A stretch of DNA of 5,157 bases from Candidatus Wirthbacteria bacterium CG2_30_54_11. Its GTDB lineage: Bacteria > Patescibacteriota > CG2-30-54-11. The notes under the pieces were generated by a model, which was given only the letters and a program-made list of their open reading frames with translations, had not been told where the DNA came from and ran no database searches. Shown one piece after another: positions 1 through 5,157 of this stretch. The stretch is from contig MNZT01000099.1 of assembly GCA_001873755.1 (NCBI GenBank), forward strand, positions 1 through 5,157, given 5' to 3'. Numbering within the stretch: position 1 is the stretch's first letter; the number at the start of each line of letters is the position of its first letter. Position numbers and translations under genes: made by a program.

Positions 1-1324
1 CAACTTTCACCCTCTTCTGCTCCAGCGTATCCCGATCCCGCACCGTCACCGCTCCGTCTTCCAGCGACTCGAAGTCCACGGTGATACAGGCCGGGGTGCC
101 TGCTTCATCCTGACGGCGGTAGCGGCGGCCGATAGAGCCGGCAGCATCGTAGGTGACGACCATGGACTGTTTGAGCTCGTCGTAGATCTCCCGGGCTTTT
201 GCGACCAGCTTTTCGTCCTTGGTCAGCGGAAATACCGCTGCCTTGACCGGAGCGACTTTCGGGTCAAGACGAAGGACTACACGCACTTCACCTTCATGCT
301 CGTCCTCGTGGTAGGCATCACAAAGTAACGCAAGCGTCATACGATCCACCCCGAGCGAGGGCTCGATGACGTAGGGAAAATACTTGACCTTGGTCACGTC
401 ATCGAAGTACTGCAGGTTCTTGCCACTGAACTGGCTGTGCTGCTTGAGGTCGAAATCGGTGCGGTTGGCGATACCCTCGAGCTCCTTGAACCCGCCGAAC
501 GGGAAGTTGTATTCGATATCAGTGGCAGCTGCTGCATAGTGCGCCAGCTCTTTTTTCTCGTGATCACGGAACCTTAGGTTTCCAACCGTGAGCCCCATCG
601 AACGGTGCCAGGCCATCCGCGTCTCCTTCCAGTAGGCATGCCATTGTTCCGGGGTCTTGTCTCCTCCCATATCAGGCGGCTGGCAGAACCACTCGAGCTC
701 CATCTGCTCAAACTCGCGGGAGCGGAAGATGAAGTTGCGTGGATTGACCTCGTTCCTGAACGCCTTGCCGATCTGGGCGATACCAAAAGGCACTTTGAGC
801 CGGCTGGATTTCTGCACATTGTCGAAATTGATGAAGATGCCCTGGCAGGTCTCGGGCCTCAGGAATGCAGTGGCGGCAGCCTCTTCCACCGGACCGATGA
901 AGGTCTTGAACATGAGGTTGAACGCCTTGGGCTCGGTCAGCTTCTTTGACCCGCAGGCAGGGCATTTGCCCTTCTCAAAGAGTTCTTCCATGGTGATCCC
1001 CTGCTCCTCGGCCAGGTGGTCAGCCCGGAAGCGCTGTTTGCACTGCTTGCAATCGACCAGCGGGTCGGTAAAGTTGGTGATATGACCGCTGGCTTCCCAG
1101 GTACGCGGATTGTGCACGATCGAGCTGTCGAGCCCGGCGATATCGTCCCGGATCTGCACCATGGCTTTCCACCACTCGCGCTTGATATTGTTCTTCAGCT
1201 CCACTCCGAGCGGCCCGAAATCCCAGAACCCGTTGATGCCGCCGTAGATCTCGGAATCGGGAAAGATGAATCCCCGCCGTTTGCACAGTGAAACGATCTT
1301 GTCCATGACGTCCTGTGTAGCCAC
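1..1324 (-). CDS. glyS: Glycyl-tRNA synthetase, alpha2 (eukaryote-like) type; 3' end cut by window edge
   Basis: This cytoplasmic class II aminoacyl-tRNA synthetase charges tRNA-Gly with glycine using ATP. The minus strand reads 441 codons without a stop from a GTG at 1322-1324, and the frame is still open at base 1. Homologues end soon after a segment like RDTLEQKRVKV, so probably only 10-20 residues are missing. The N-terminus (residues 11-41) holds SLCKRRGFIFPDSEIYGG and GFWDFGPLGVELK, typical of single-chain GlyRS. A zinc-ribbon-like insert has C92xxC95 and C121xxC124. Motif 2 is at about 188-212 (AFRNEVNPRN, then REFEQMELEWF) and motif 3 at about 320-335 (IEPSLGVDRMTLALL). An anticodon-binding-like domain starts near 350, with AGSIGRRYRRQDEAGTPACI at about 395-414. 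All key motifs look intact. The GTG start is supported by a GAGGAA ribosome site six bases upstream. Expression is probably controlled by the T-box leader just upstream. Some databases call this type glyQS. Confidence 0.96.
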   Translation of the reverse strand, partial: MATQDVMDKIVSLCKRRGFIFPDSEIYGGINGFWDFGPLGVELKNNIKREWWKAMVQIRDDIAGLDSSIVHNPRTWEASGHITNFTDPLVDCKQCKQRFRADHLAEEQGITMEELFEKGKCPACGSKKLTEPKAFNLMFKTFIGPVEEAAATAFLRPETCQGIFINFDNVQKSSRLKVPFGIAQIGKAFRNEVNPRNFIFRSREFEQMELEWFCQPPDMGGDKTPEQWHAYWKETRMAWHRSMGLTVGNLRFRDHEKKELAHYAAAATDIEYNFPFGGFKELEGIANRTDFDLKQHSQFSGKNLQYFDDVTKVKYFPYVIEPSLGVDRMTLALLCDAYHEDEHEGEVRVVLRLDPKVAPVKAAVFPLTKDEKLVAKAREIYDELKQSMVVTYDAAGSIGRRYRRQDEAGTPACITVDFESLEDGAVTVRDRDTLEQKRVKV

Positions 1325-1330
1325 TTTTAT

Positions 1331-1336
1331 TTCCTC
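1331..1336 (-). promoter_or_regulatory. Ribosome binding site that fixes the GTG start of glyS
   Basis: The minus strand reads GAGGAA, then ATAAAA, then GTG. This is a good Shine-Dalgarno match at a six-base spacing, and it supports GTG at 1324 rather than the internal ATG at codon 7, which would remove the conserved N-terminus. Confidence 0.8.
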
Positions 1337-1352
1337 GTTAATGATAAATAGA

Positions 1353-1429
1353 GTCACCCTGAGCGCAACGAAGGGTCTGCATTTTGAGCTGCTCAGAAGA
1401 TTCTTCAACCGATGCGGTTTCAGAATGAC
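1353..1429. repeat. 77-bp imperfect palindromic intergenic repeat (REP-like)
   Basis: The left arm (1353-1378, GTCACCCTGAGCG then CAACGAAGGGTCT) is an imperfect inverted copy of the right arm (1398-1429, starting AGATTCTTCAACC and ending TTTCAGAATGAC). A small perfect hairpin, TGAGC-T-GCTCA, sits at 1385-1395 between them. The arms resemble a dispersed palindrome seen in many bacterial genomes, recognisable by spurious translations such as VTLSATKGL and FRMT; that family match is from memory. It lies between the T-box terminator and the glyS ribosome site, so it would be transcribed in the 5' untranslated region and could fold there. No coding role is supported. Confidence 0.75.
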
Positions 1430-1437
1430 ATTCGCAA

Positions 1438-1470
1438 TAAAAAATCCCTGCCAGAAAAATCTGACAAGGG
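1438..1470 (-). terminator. Rho-independent attenuator terminator of the T-box leader
   Basis: On the minus strand CCCTTGTCAGA (1470-1460) pairs with TCTGGCAGGG (1455-1446), with one bulge and one G-U pair, around a short T-rich loop. A T-run follows (1445-1438, ATTTTTTA). It lies upstream of glyS rather than after a gene, as an attenuator should. Its 5' arm shares bases 1466-1470 with the antiterminator, so the two structures exclude each other. Confidence 0.88.
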
Positions 1471-1497
1471 ACGAGGTTCACCCGCGGTTCCACCCTT
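1466..1497 (-). promoter_or_regulatory. T-box antiterminator with tRNA-acceptor-binding bulge
   Basis: The minus strand holds the hallmark T-box sequence AGGGTGGAACCGCG (complement of 1496-1483). AAGGG (1497-1493) pairs with CCCTT (1470-1466) to close the antiterminator, with the T-box bulge between. In known T-boxes the UGGN of the bulge pairs with the NCCA end of uncharged tRNA, N matching the discriminator base. Here it is UGGA, which suits U73, the usual discriminator of bacterial tRNA-Gly. That agrees with the glycyl-tRNA synthetase downstream. Confidence 0.93.
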
Positions 1498-1525
1498 TTT
1501 CCAGGCTGCTATCGTTCGGAGTAGT

Positions 1526-1529
1526 GGTC
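1526..1529. repeat. Possible target-site duplication, left copy (GGTC)
   Basis: GGTC directly abuts the left end of the palindromic element and is repeated in the same orientation at 1683-1686. Four bases is short enough for chance, but collapsing the two copies restores a hairpin in the leader. Confidence 0.4.
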
Positions 1530-1682
1530 TCCCCCTTTATGAAAGGGGGATTAAGGGGGATTTGTTTTCCTGTCTTCCTTGAATCGGAAAATCCCTCCCC
1601 GCCCTTGGCGAGGCTCCGCTTTGCGAGACTCGTCGCTGCGACGGTCGCCTCTGATGGCGGCTGCCTCCCTTTCATAAAGGGA
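1530..1682. mobile_element. 153-bp MITE-like element with palindromic terminal inverted repeats
   Basis: One end is the hairpin CCCCCTTTATGAAAGGGGG (1531-1549). The other, CCTCCCTTTCATAAAGGGAGG (1664-1684), reaches two bases into the flanking repeat. Read on opposite strands they are near-identical: an ATG triplet in the middle of one and CAT in the other show the inverted orientation. The left end carries two tandem copies of AAGGGGGATT (1543-1552 and 1553-1562). The interior (about 1591-1660) is GC-rich with small palindromes such as GTCGC-T-GCGAC. GGTC flanks both ends (1526-1529 and 1683-1686) as a possible 4-bp target duplication. There is no transposase, so any movement would need one supplied in trans. 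The CCCCTTT/AAAGGGG palindrome resembles a repeat widespread in bacteria (memory, not a search). Open frames across it are spurious. Confidence 0.65.
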
Positions 1683-1686
1683 GGTC
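1683..1686. repeat. Possible target-site duplication, right copy (GGTC)
   Basis: This GGTC matches the copy at 1526-1529 and abuts the right end of the element. Its first two bases also belong to the right-hand palindrome, so the exact junction is ambiguous by about two bases. Confidence 0.4.
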
Positions 1687-1745
1687 ATCCACTCCTGAAA
1701 AGCAACAACCTGACTCTTTTCGATACTGCAATCAAACTGCCATAT

Positions 1746-1776
1746 CTTGCCGGCCTTTCACTATCGTCGGCTCGCT
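1746..1776 (-). promoter_or_regulatory. Probable T-box stem I tip (AG bulge and distal loop), overlapping the kinase stop codon
   Basis: The minus strand reads AGCGA (1776-1772), GCCGAC (1771-1766), loop GATAGTGAAAG (1765-1755), GCCGGC (1754-1749), AAG (1748-1746). GCCGAC and GCCGGC form a six-pair helix with one A-C mismatch. The AGCGA bulge and a GTGAAAG-type loop match the conserved tip of stem I that stacks on the tRNA elbow. Two transitions (G to A in helix and loop) would separate it from an ideal tip. The first two bases are the AG of the kinase TAG stop. Confidence 0.55.
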
Positions 1777-3529
1777 AGAGGGTCAGCTGCGGGATGGTCG
1801 GGTCTTTGGCCCTGAGGTCCAGTTCGCTGGCTGACGGAGTGCCGCCCGGGGCGGGTACTCCTGTGGCTGTATCTTTAGCAGGTAGCGGCGCAGGTGTCAA
1901 GGGAACAGAGGCTGCTGCCGGAGTTGTTACCTGAATTGGTGCCGCCGGAACAAAAGCAGGATCTGTGGTCTGGGCCGGAACCGGAGCTGCCGCCGGCGCA
2001 GATACCGCAGCCACCTGCTCCTGGAATTGCTGGAGGTCGAAGTAAAAGGTACTTCCGGTGCCGAAAACACTGGTCACGCCGATCTCGCCCTCCATGGCAT
2101 CAATATACTTTTTGGTGATATAGAGGCCGAGTCCAGTCCCCTGCTGCTCCTCGGTCATGGAGTTTTCGACCCGGTAGAACTGCTTGAAGAGCCGGGTCAC
2201 ATTCTTTTCTTCGATGCCCATGCCCTGGTCCTTGAATTCTATACGGACTGATCCACTGGCTATATTGCGGACAGTCACCTCCACCTGCGTATTCTCCTTG
2301 GAATACTTGATGGCATTGTCGGTCATATTGATGACTATCTCACGGAACATGTCTTCGTCACCCCTCATGCGCTGGGCCGGGTCAATCATGCTTACGATTG
2401 AAAGCTTGATATTTTTGGCCGAAGCGACTGTACTGAGATTCTGCATTTCTTCGGACAGCACCTTGAGAGGATCAATTGCTTTGAACTCCACCTTCATCTT
2501 GTTGCGGTCGATGCGCGACACGTTCAGGATGTTCTTCACGAGTTTGCTCAAACGGCGGGTGCTTTCATAGATACGGCTCAGGTACAGTTTGCGATCTTCC
2601 TCGCCGAGGTCCTGTCCCGAGAGGAGCATGCTCAGATATCCGTTGATCGCGGTCAGAGGGGTCCTCAGTTCGTGTGACGCGATGTTCACGAAGTCACCCT
2701 GCATTTTTTCCAGCTGATGCCGTTCGGTGATGTTTTCGAAAACAAGGATAAATTTTGACGGGTCCCGCTCCCCTTCTTCAATCATGGGAGATATGGACAG
2801 ATCGAGCGTCAGCATACCGCCCGAGGCATTGGCCGTGTCGAATGCGTTGAAAATACCCGGCTCCCGGGTGGAGAGAAGTTTCTTTTTGAACACGGCCGCA
2901 GGATCGCTGTCAGAACCAAGCTTCAGGTATTCAGCCGTCCTCGGGCTGATCAGCTCCTCTATCCCCCTGCCCAGTGCTTTTTCGTGTTCGATGTCGAGTA
3001 TTTTGCAGGCTTCCTTGTTGCACAGGACGACCTTCCCGGTCTGATCCACGATCAGTACCCCGTTCACGATCTGCTCGATCAGGGTGTCCTGCCCGACCTT
3101 CATCTGCTGGACCTCACCGGTCATCCGGCCGATGATATTCTGCTTTTCCAGGGTGAGCTGCGAGTGATGGGCTACCCGCTGTCCTATGAGGGTAGTTACG
3201 AAAAGCACCGGCAGAGCGGGCCAGGTGATCTCCCAGAAGTGCGGCATCAGCTTCTGCATATATATGGGCAGGCAGATGATCACGAGCGATAGGATCGCAC
3301 CGAAAAACGGATATGCTTTCAACGCCAGATGATGCAATAGGTTCACCTCTTCATCCACGGATGACCTCAGGGAGGCCAGTTGAAAGAGGCTGAAAACGGC
3401 CGGCAGTAATCCCAGAAACAGATAGTACCTGGGAGACCAGACAGGGAAATACCATACGAACAGAGCCAGGATGATCCCGGACAGGAGTATGAGCAGCACA
3501 GAACTAATTGCCAGCTGGTTGGTTTTCAT
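1775..3529 (-). CDS. Membrane PAS-domain sensor histidine kinase with Pro/Ala-rich C-terminal tail
   Basis: A 584-residue transmembrane sensor kinase that should autophosphorylate on His and pass the phosphate to a response regulator, none of which is in this window. Four hydrophobic helices (about 5-28, 34-53, 72-91, 101-120) have only short loops and no sizeable periplasmic domain. A PAS domain follows (about 145-267: IEQIVNGVLIVD to FILVFENITERHQ). The HisKA dimerisation domain has the H-box NIASHELRTPL with phospho-acceptor H286. The HATPase domain (about 392-500) has N-box NMTDNAIKYS (401-410), G1 DQGMGI (434-439), F-box LFKQFYR (447-453) and G2 GTGLGL (464-469). All catalytic boxes look intact. 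Residues 508-570 are low-complexity Pro/Ala/Thr/Val-rich, unusual after a kinase core. ATG is preceded by AGGAAAG, and the gene starts inside the 3' end of the upstream membrane-protein gene. The signal sensed is unknown. Confidence 0.93.
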   Translation of the reverse strand: MKTNQLAISSVLLILLSGIILALFVWYFPVWSPRYYLFLGLLPAVFSLFQLASLRSSVDEEVNLLHHLALKAYPFFGAILSLVIICLPIYMQKLMPHFWEITWPALPVLFVTTLIGQRVAHHSQLTLEKQNIIGRMTGEVQQMKVGQDTLIEQIVNGVLIVDQTGKVVLCNKEACKILDIEHEKALGRGIEELISPRTAEYLKLGSDSDPAAVFKKKLLSTREPGIFNAFDTANASGGMLTLDLSISPMIEEGERDPSKFILVFENITERHQLEKMQGDFVNIASHELRTPLTAINGYLSMLLSGQDLGEEDRKLYLSRIYESTRRLSKLVKNILNVSRIDRNKMKVEFKAIDPLKVLSEEMQNLSTVASAKNIKLSIVSMIDPAQRMRGDEDMFREIVINMTDNAIKYSKENTQVEVTVRNIASGSVRIEFKDQGMGIEEKNVTRLFKQFYRVENSMTEEQQGTGLGLYITKKYIDAMEGEIGVTSVFGTGSTFYFDLQQFQEQVAAVSAPAAAPVPAQTTDPAFVPAAPIQVTTPAAASVPLTPAPLPAKDTATGVPAPGGTPSASELDLRAKDPTIPQLTL

Positions 3530-5030
3530 TGGTCTTTCCTAGTTTTACTTGGTGGCCGATCTCTCTGAGCTGCTTCTGCCGGGCCATGGTGGAGATTTGA
3601 TTGCCGATCAGCCAGATATACAAAAGCAGCATGATCACAGAGAATATAGAGAATTTGACGAGCATAGTCCATAGCCCCAGCAGTGTGCCGAGGATGAGAA
3701 AGGTCAGATAACCATACGAGATGAGACTCTGGGTCAGGAGAAGCGCTTCACCGTTCGGTTTGCCGTTCAGGACGAAATCGACTGAAATGTGAATCCGCGG
3801 AGTGATCCCTTTGGTAACTCTGAACACTTCACCGCGATATACATGCTTGGTCGCCTCGGGAGGGAATTTGAATCCTTTTTTGCTGACGAACAGTGAAAAA
3901 GATCCTTCCTTTACCCCGAAACCGTAGGTGCCGTCCGGCTCGGTCATGGTCATCTCCAGCATCTTGTGATCCGGTTCATGGAACAGCATGACCGCCGCCA
4001 GTGGCACCGGAGCAAAAGTAAAATGCTCACTGACCTTGCCCCACTTATGTTTGTCGCTCTTTCCCCGGTAGATCTGCATAATGAAATTGAGCGCATGCAT
4101 CCCGAGATTCGGCAGATTGAAGAGCGAAACTCCGAACTGCATCAGGAGCGAAATGATGTAGAAAAATATGGACGAGATCATCATGAGCCAGGAGATCGGT
4201 GACAGGAGTTTGGAGGTGAGTTCCACCATTTTTTCATCGCGGCTGAGCTCCCGGAGCCGGGTGAGGAGGGCATCGATAATCCCGACCACACTGGGGTCAA
4301 AAGCCACACTCTTCATGTTCTTTTCTGCCACATATTCCAGCTTGATCGCACTGTTGATAAATCCCGGCTTGTCCATGATAATCTCGGTCTGCATCCGCTG
4401 ATACCCCACAGCTTCGGCCTGCAGCGAATAGGTGCCAGCCGGGACATAGAGGATATAGTTGCCGTCCAGAGTGGTCCGCTGGGGATTGCGCTGCTGGCTG
4501 TTCGGGGATACCCAGATCTGTTTGAGGCCAAACATGTCCTGATAGTAGAGCGTCATGGCGACACTGAAAGCCGGATTGTCCCAGGAATCAAGCACTACCG
4601 GAGCCTTGATGATCACAACCGTAGCGAGCGTCTCTCGGGTACTGCCGTCAGCTCCATAGATCAGGATCAAAGGGAACTTTTCCCCCACACGATGGGGTAC
4701 CGTGATCAGTCCCTCGAAGGCTCCGATTTCGGCAGCCGGCTGGACCGTACCGATCTCATCATCGAGGGCGAGCGTCGTAGTGTTGTCAGCCCTGAACCCA
4801 GGCAGCGCTATGGATAGTACAGCCCCCTCCTGTATGGAATAACTGCCATCAGCCTCCGCAGACAGAGGATACCCGCCAAAGGAAAGCGACGCATTGACTG
4901 CAGCATCAGCCTGACGGCAGGACAGGATAAAAGGAAGACACCAGGACGCGACAAATACAGCCAGCAGCTTTCCTTTTTTTCTTCTGCCAAAACATCCACA
5001 CCAACGGTAAAACAGCCGAGGTGAAAGCAC
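3504..5030 (-). CDS. Membrane-anchored protein with two carboxypeptidase-regulatory-like (beta-sandwich) domains; function unknown
   Basis: I do not recognise a specific family for this 508-residue protein. A basic stretch (RRKKGK, 16-21) and hydrophobic core (22-38) form an export signal. It ends at C38 (ILSC, a weak lipobox) or after ADA (43). Residues 44-232 are a beta-rich exported region, closing with a carboxypeptidase-regulatory/PEGA-like unit (TLDGNYILYVPAGTYSLQAE, 187-206). A membrane span (about 278-304) is followed by basic YRGKSDKHKWGK, suggesting the next domain faces the cytoplasm. That domain (about 330-419) is a second such fold with DGTYGFGVKEGSFSLFVSKKG. Two more spans (about 435-457 and 459-477) and a basic tail end the protein, probably inside the cell. 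GTG at 5028-5030 is the only common start between an in-frame TGA (5040-5042) and the signal; its ribosome site is weak. It overlaps the kinase by 26 bp, so a sensory or scaffold partner is a reasonable inference. Confidence 0.85.
   Translation of the reverse strand: MLSPRLFYRWCGCFGRRKKGKLLAVFVASWCLPFILSCRQADAAVNASLSFGGYPLSAEADGSYSIQEGAVLSIALPGFRADNTTTLALDDEIGTVQPAAEIGAFEGLITVPHRVGEKFPLILIYGADGSTRETLATVVIIKAPVVLDSWDNPAFSVAMTLYYQDMFGLKQIWVSPNSQQRNPQRTTLDGNYILYVPAGTYSLQAEAVGYQRMQTEIIMDKPGFINSAIKLEYVAEKNMKSVAFDPSVVGIIDALLTRLRELSRDEKMVELTSKLLSPISWLMMISSIFFYIISLLMQFGVSLFNLPNLGMHALNFIMQIYRGKSDKHKWGKVSEHFTFAPVPLAAVMLFHEPDHKMLEMTMTEPDGTYGFGVKEGSFSLFVSKKGFKFPPEATKHVYRGEVFRVTKGITPRIHISVDFVLNGKPNGEALLLTQSLISYGYLTFLILGTLLGLWTMLVKFSIFSVIMLLLYIWLIGNQISTMARQKQLREIGHQVKLGKTNENQPAGN
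3534..3540 (-). promoter_or_regulatory. Ribosome binding site of the histidine kinase, inside the upstream gene
   Basis: AGGAAAG on the minus strand lies four bases before the kinase ATG (3527-3529), within the last codons of the membrane-protein gene, whose TAG stop is at 3504-3506. Ribosomes finishing the first gene would pass over this start, as in translational coupling. Confidence 0.75.
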
Positions 5031-5067
5031 CGTTTCGACTCAAGTAAGTAATTGGGCTATTCCTTAT

Positions 5068-5096
5068 AGTATATATGAACAGACAATTAGCGTCAA
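5068..5096 (-). promoter_or_regulatory. Sigma70-type promoter for the membrane protein-kinase operon
   Basis: On the minus strand TTGACG (complement of 5091-5096) and TATACT (5068-5073) are 17 bases apart, close to the consensus -35 and -10 at ideal spacing. Transcription would start near 5060, about 30 bases before the GTG at 5030. The -10 sits in an AT-rich stretch unlike the surrounding GC-rich DNA. No operator is evident. Confidence 0.75.
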
Positions 5097-5157
5097 AGCT
5101 CCCAGTATTCCAGTTGCCATTTCAGGTGCTGGGTCAATACATTTTGTGCAGTTATGG

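Larger units (their letters stand above)
1502..1712 (-). promoter_or_regulatory. Probable T-box stem III, split by an inserted element
   Basis: CAGGTTGTT (complement of 1712-1704) pairs without a break with AGCAGCCTG (1510-1502): nine pairs including two G-U. Above it TTC-A-GGAGT (1699-1691) pairs with ACTCCGAA (1522-1515) with a single bulged A. The 3' strand ends five bases before the T-box sequence, where stem III sits in known leaders. The loop holds the repeat element at 1530-1682. Without the element and one copy of GACC, the top becomes AGTGG-ATGA-CCACT, a compact hairpin. Confidence 0.6.
1438..1776 (-). promoter_or_regulatory. T-box riboswitch leader of glyS (probable tRNA-Gly sensor), interrupted by a repeat element
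   Basis: T-box leaders bind a cognate tRNA. The uncharged tRNA stabilises an antiterminator and lets transcription continue into the synthetase gene. In transcript order this leader has a probable stem I tip (1776-1746), a linker, a probable stem III (1712-1502) holding a 153-bp inserted element, the antiterminator (1497-1466) and the terminator (1470-1438). No stem II is evident, as in the simple glyQS-type leaders of Firmicutes. The 5' half of stem I would lie in the last codons of the histidine kinase, where I find no clear AGUA specifier-loop motif. The only plausible glycine specifier in the 3' half is GGC (complement of 1739-1741), followed by A, but it is closer to the AG bulge than usual. 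The 3' half is certain; stem I and tRNA specificity are inferred. Confidence 0.85.

Noticed and set aside
605..1291. Plus- and minus-strand open frames of 80-142 residues inside glyS
   Set aside because: They overlap the clearly conserved GlyRS reading frame in other frames and show no recognisable domain.
1530..1682. CRISPR-like array suggested by two hairpin repeats
   Set aside because: There are only two copies, in inverted rather than direct orientation, with no regular spacers or cas genes.
1746..1776. Intrinsic terminator after the histidine kinase
   Set aside because: The helix is short with one mismatch and an 11-base loop, and no T-run follows; it fits a T-box stem I tip better.
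1266..1778. A 170-residue plus-strand open frame, and a 65-residue minus-strand frame at 1478-1675
   Set aside because: Both run through the palindromic repeats and the T-box leader. Their translations (for example KGGLRGI and VTLSATKGL-like strings) are artefacts of dispersed repeats, with no ribosome site or domain.
1894..3292. Plus-strand open frames of 74-128 residues opposite the histidine kinase
   Set aside because: The kinase frame has all catalytic boxes intact across this stretch; the opposite-strand frames are shadows.
3966..4999. Short open frames on both strands inside the membrane-protein gene
   Set aside because: They are out-of-frame shadows without ribosome sites or recognisable motifs.
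5031..5157. A divergent plus-strand gene or promoter at the right edge
   Set aside because: No start codon with a ribosome site and no well-spaced -35/-10 pair is visible on the plus strand before the window ends.

Overview
The window is bacterial and every gene in it reads on the minus strand, so transcription runs from high to low coordinates. The order is promoter (5068-5096), a membrane-anchored protein with carboxypeptidase-regulatory-like folds (5030-3504), a PAS sensor histidine kinase (3529-1775), a T-box leader RNA (about 1776-1438) and a glycyl-tRNA synthetase that runs off the left edge (1324-1). The first two genes overlap by 26 bp and look translationally coupled. I see no response regulator. 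The 61 bases upstream of the promoter (5097-5157) hold nothing I can identify.

The most interesting part is the 450-bp gap between the kinase and the synthetase. On the minus strand it carries the T-box sequence, a competing antiterminator and intrinsic terminator, and a likely stem III. A probable stem I tip (AG bulge and distal loop) begins inside the kinase stop codon. The tRNA-acceptor-binding bulge reads TGGA, which suits a tRNA with discriminator U73, as in tRNA-Gly, and the downstream gene is glycyl-tRNA synthetase. A 153-bp MITE-like palindromic element (1530-1682) with a possible 4-bp target duplication sits in the presumed stem III loop. Removing it with one duplication copy on paper restores a compact hairpin just before the antiterminator. 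A second, 77-bp palindromic repeat (1353-1429) lies between the terminator and the ribosome binding site of the synthetase. I could not place the specifier codon with confidence, and the 5' half of stem I would have to lie inside the kinase coding sequence, so the leader may be atypical or decaying.

The host cannot be named from this window. Moderate to high GC, an alpha2-type (eukaryote-like) GlyRS, a T-box and dispersed palindromic repeats are compatible with several groups outside the Gammaproteobacteria, including Firmicutes, Chloroflexi, Deltaproteobacteria-like lineages and uncultured candidate phyla. Working model (inference): one sigma70-type promoter drives the membrane protein and the kinase as a signalling pair. 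The synthetase lies downstream behind a glycine-responsive attenuator and may depend partly on read-through, since no convincing second promoter is visible.
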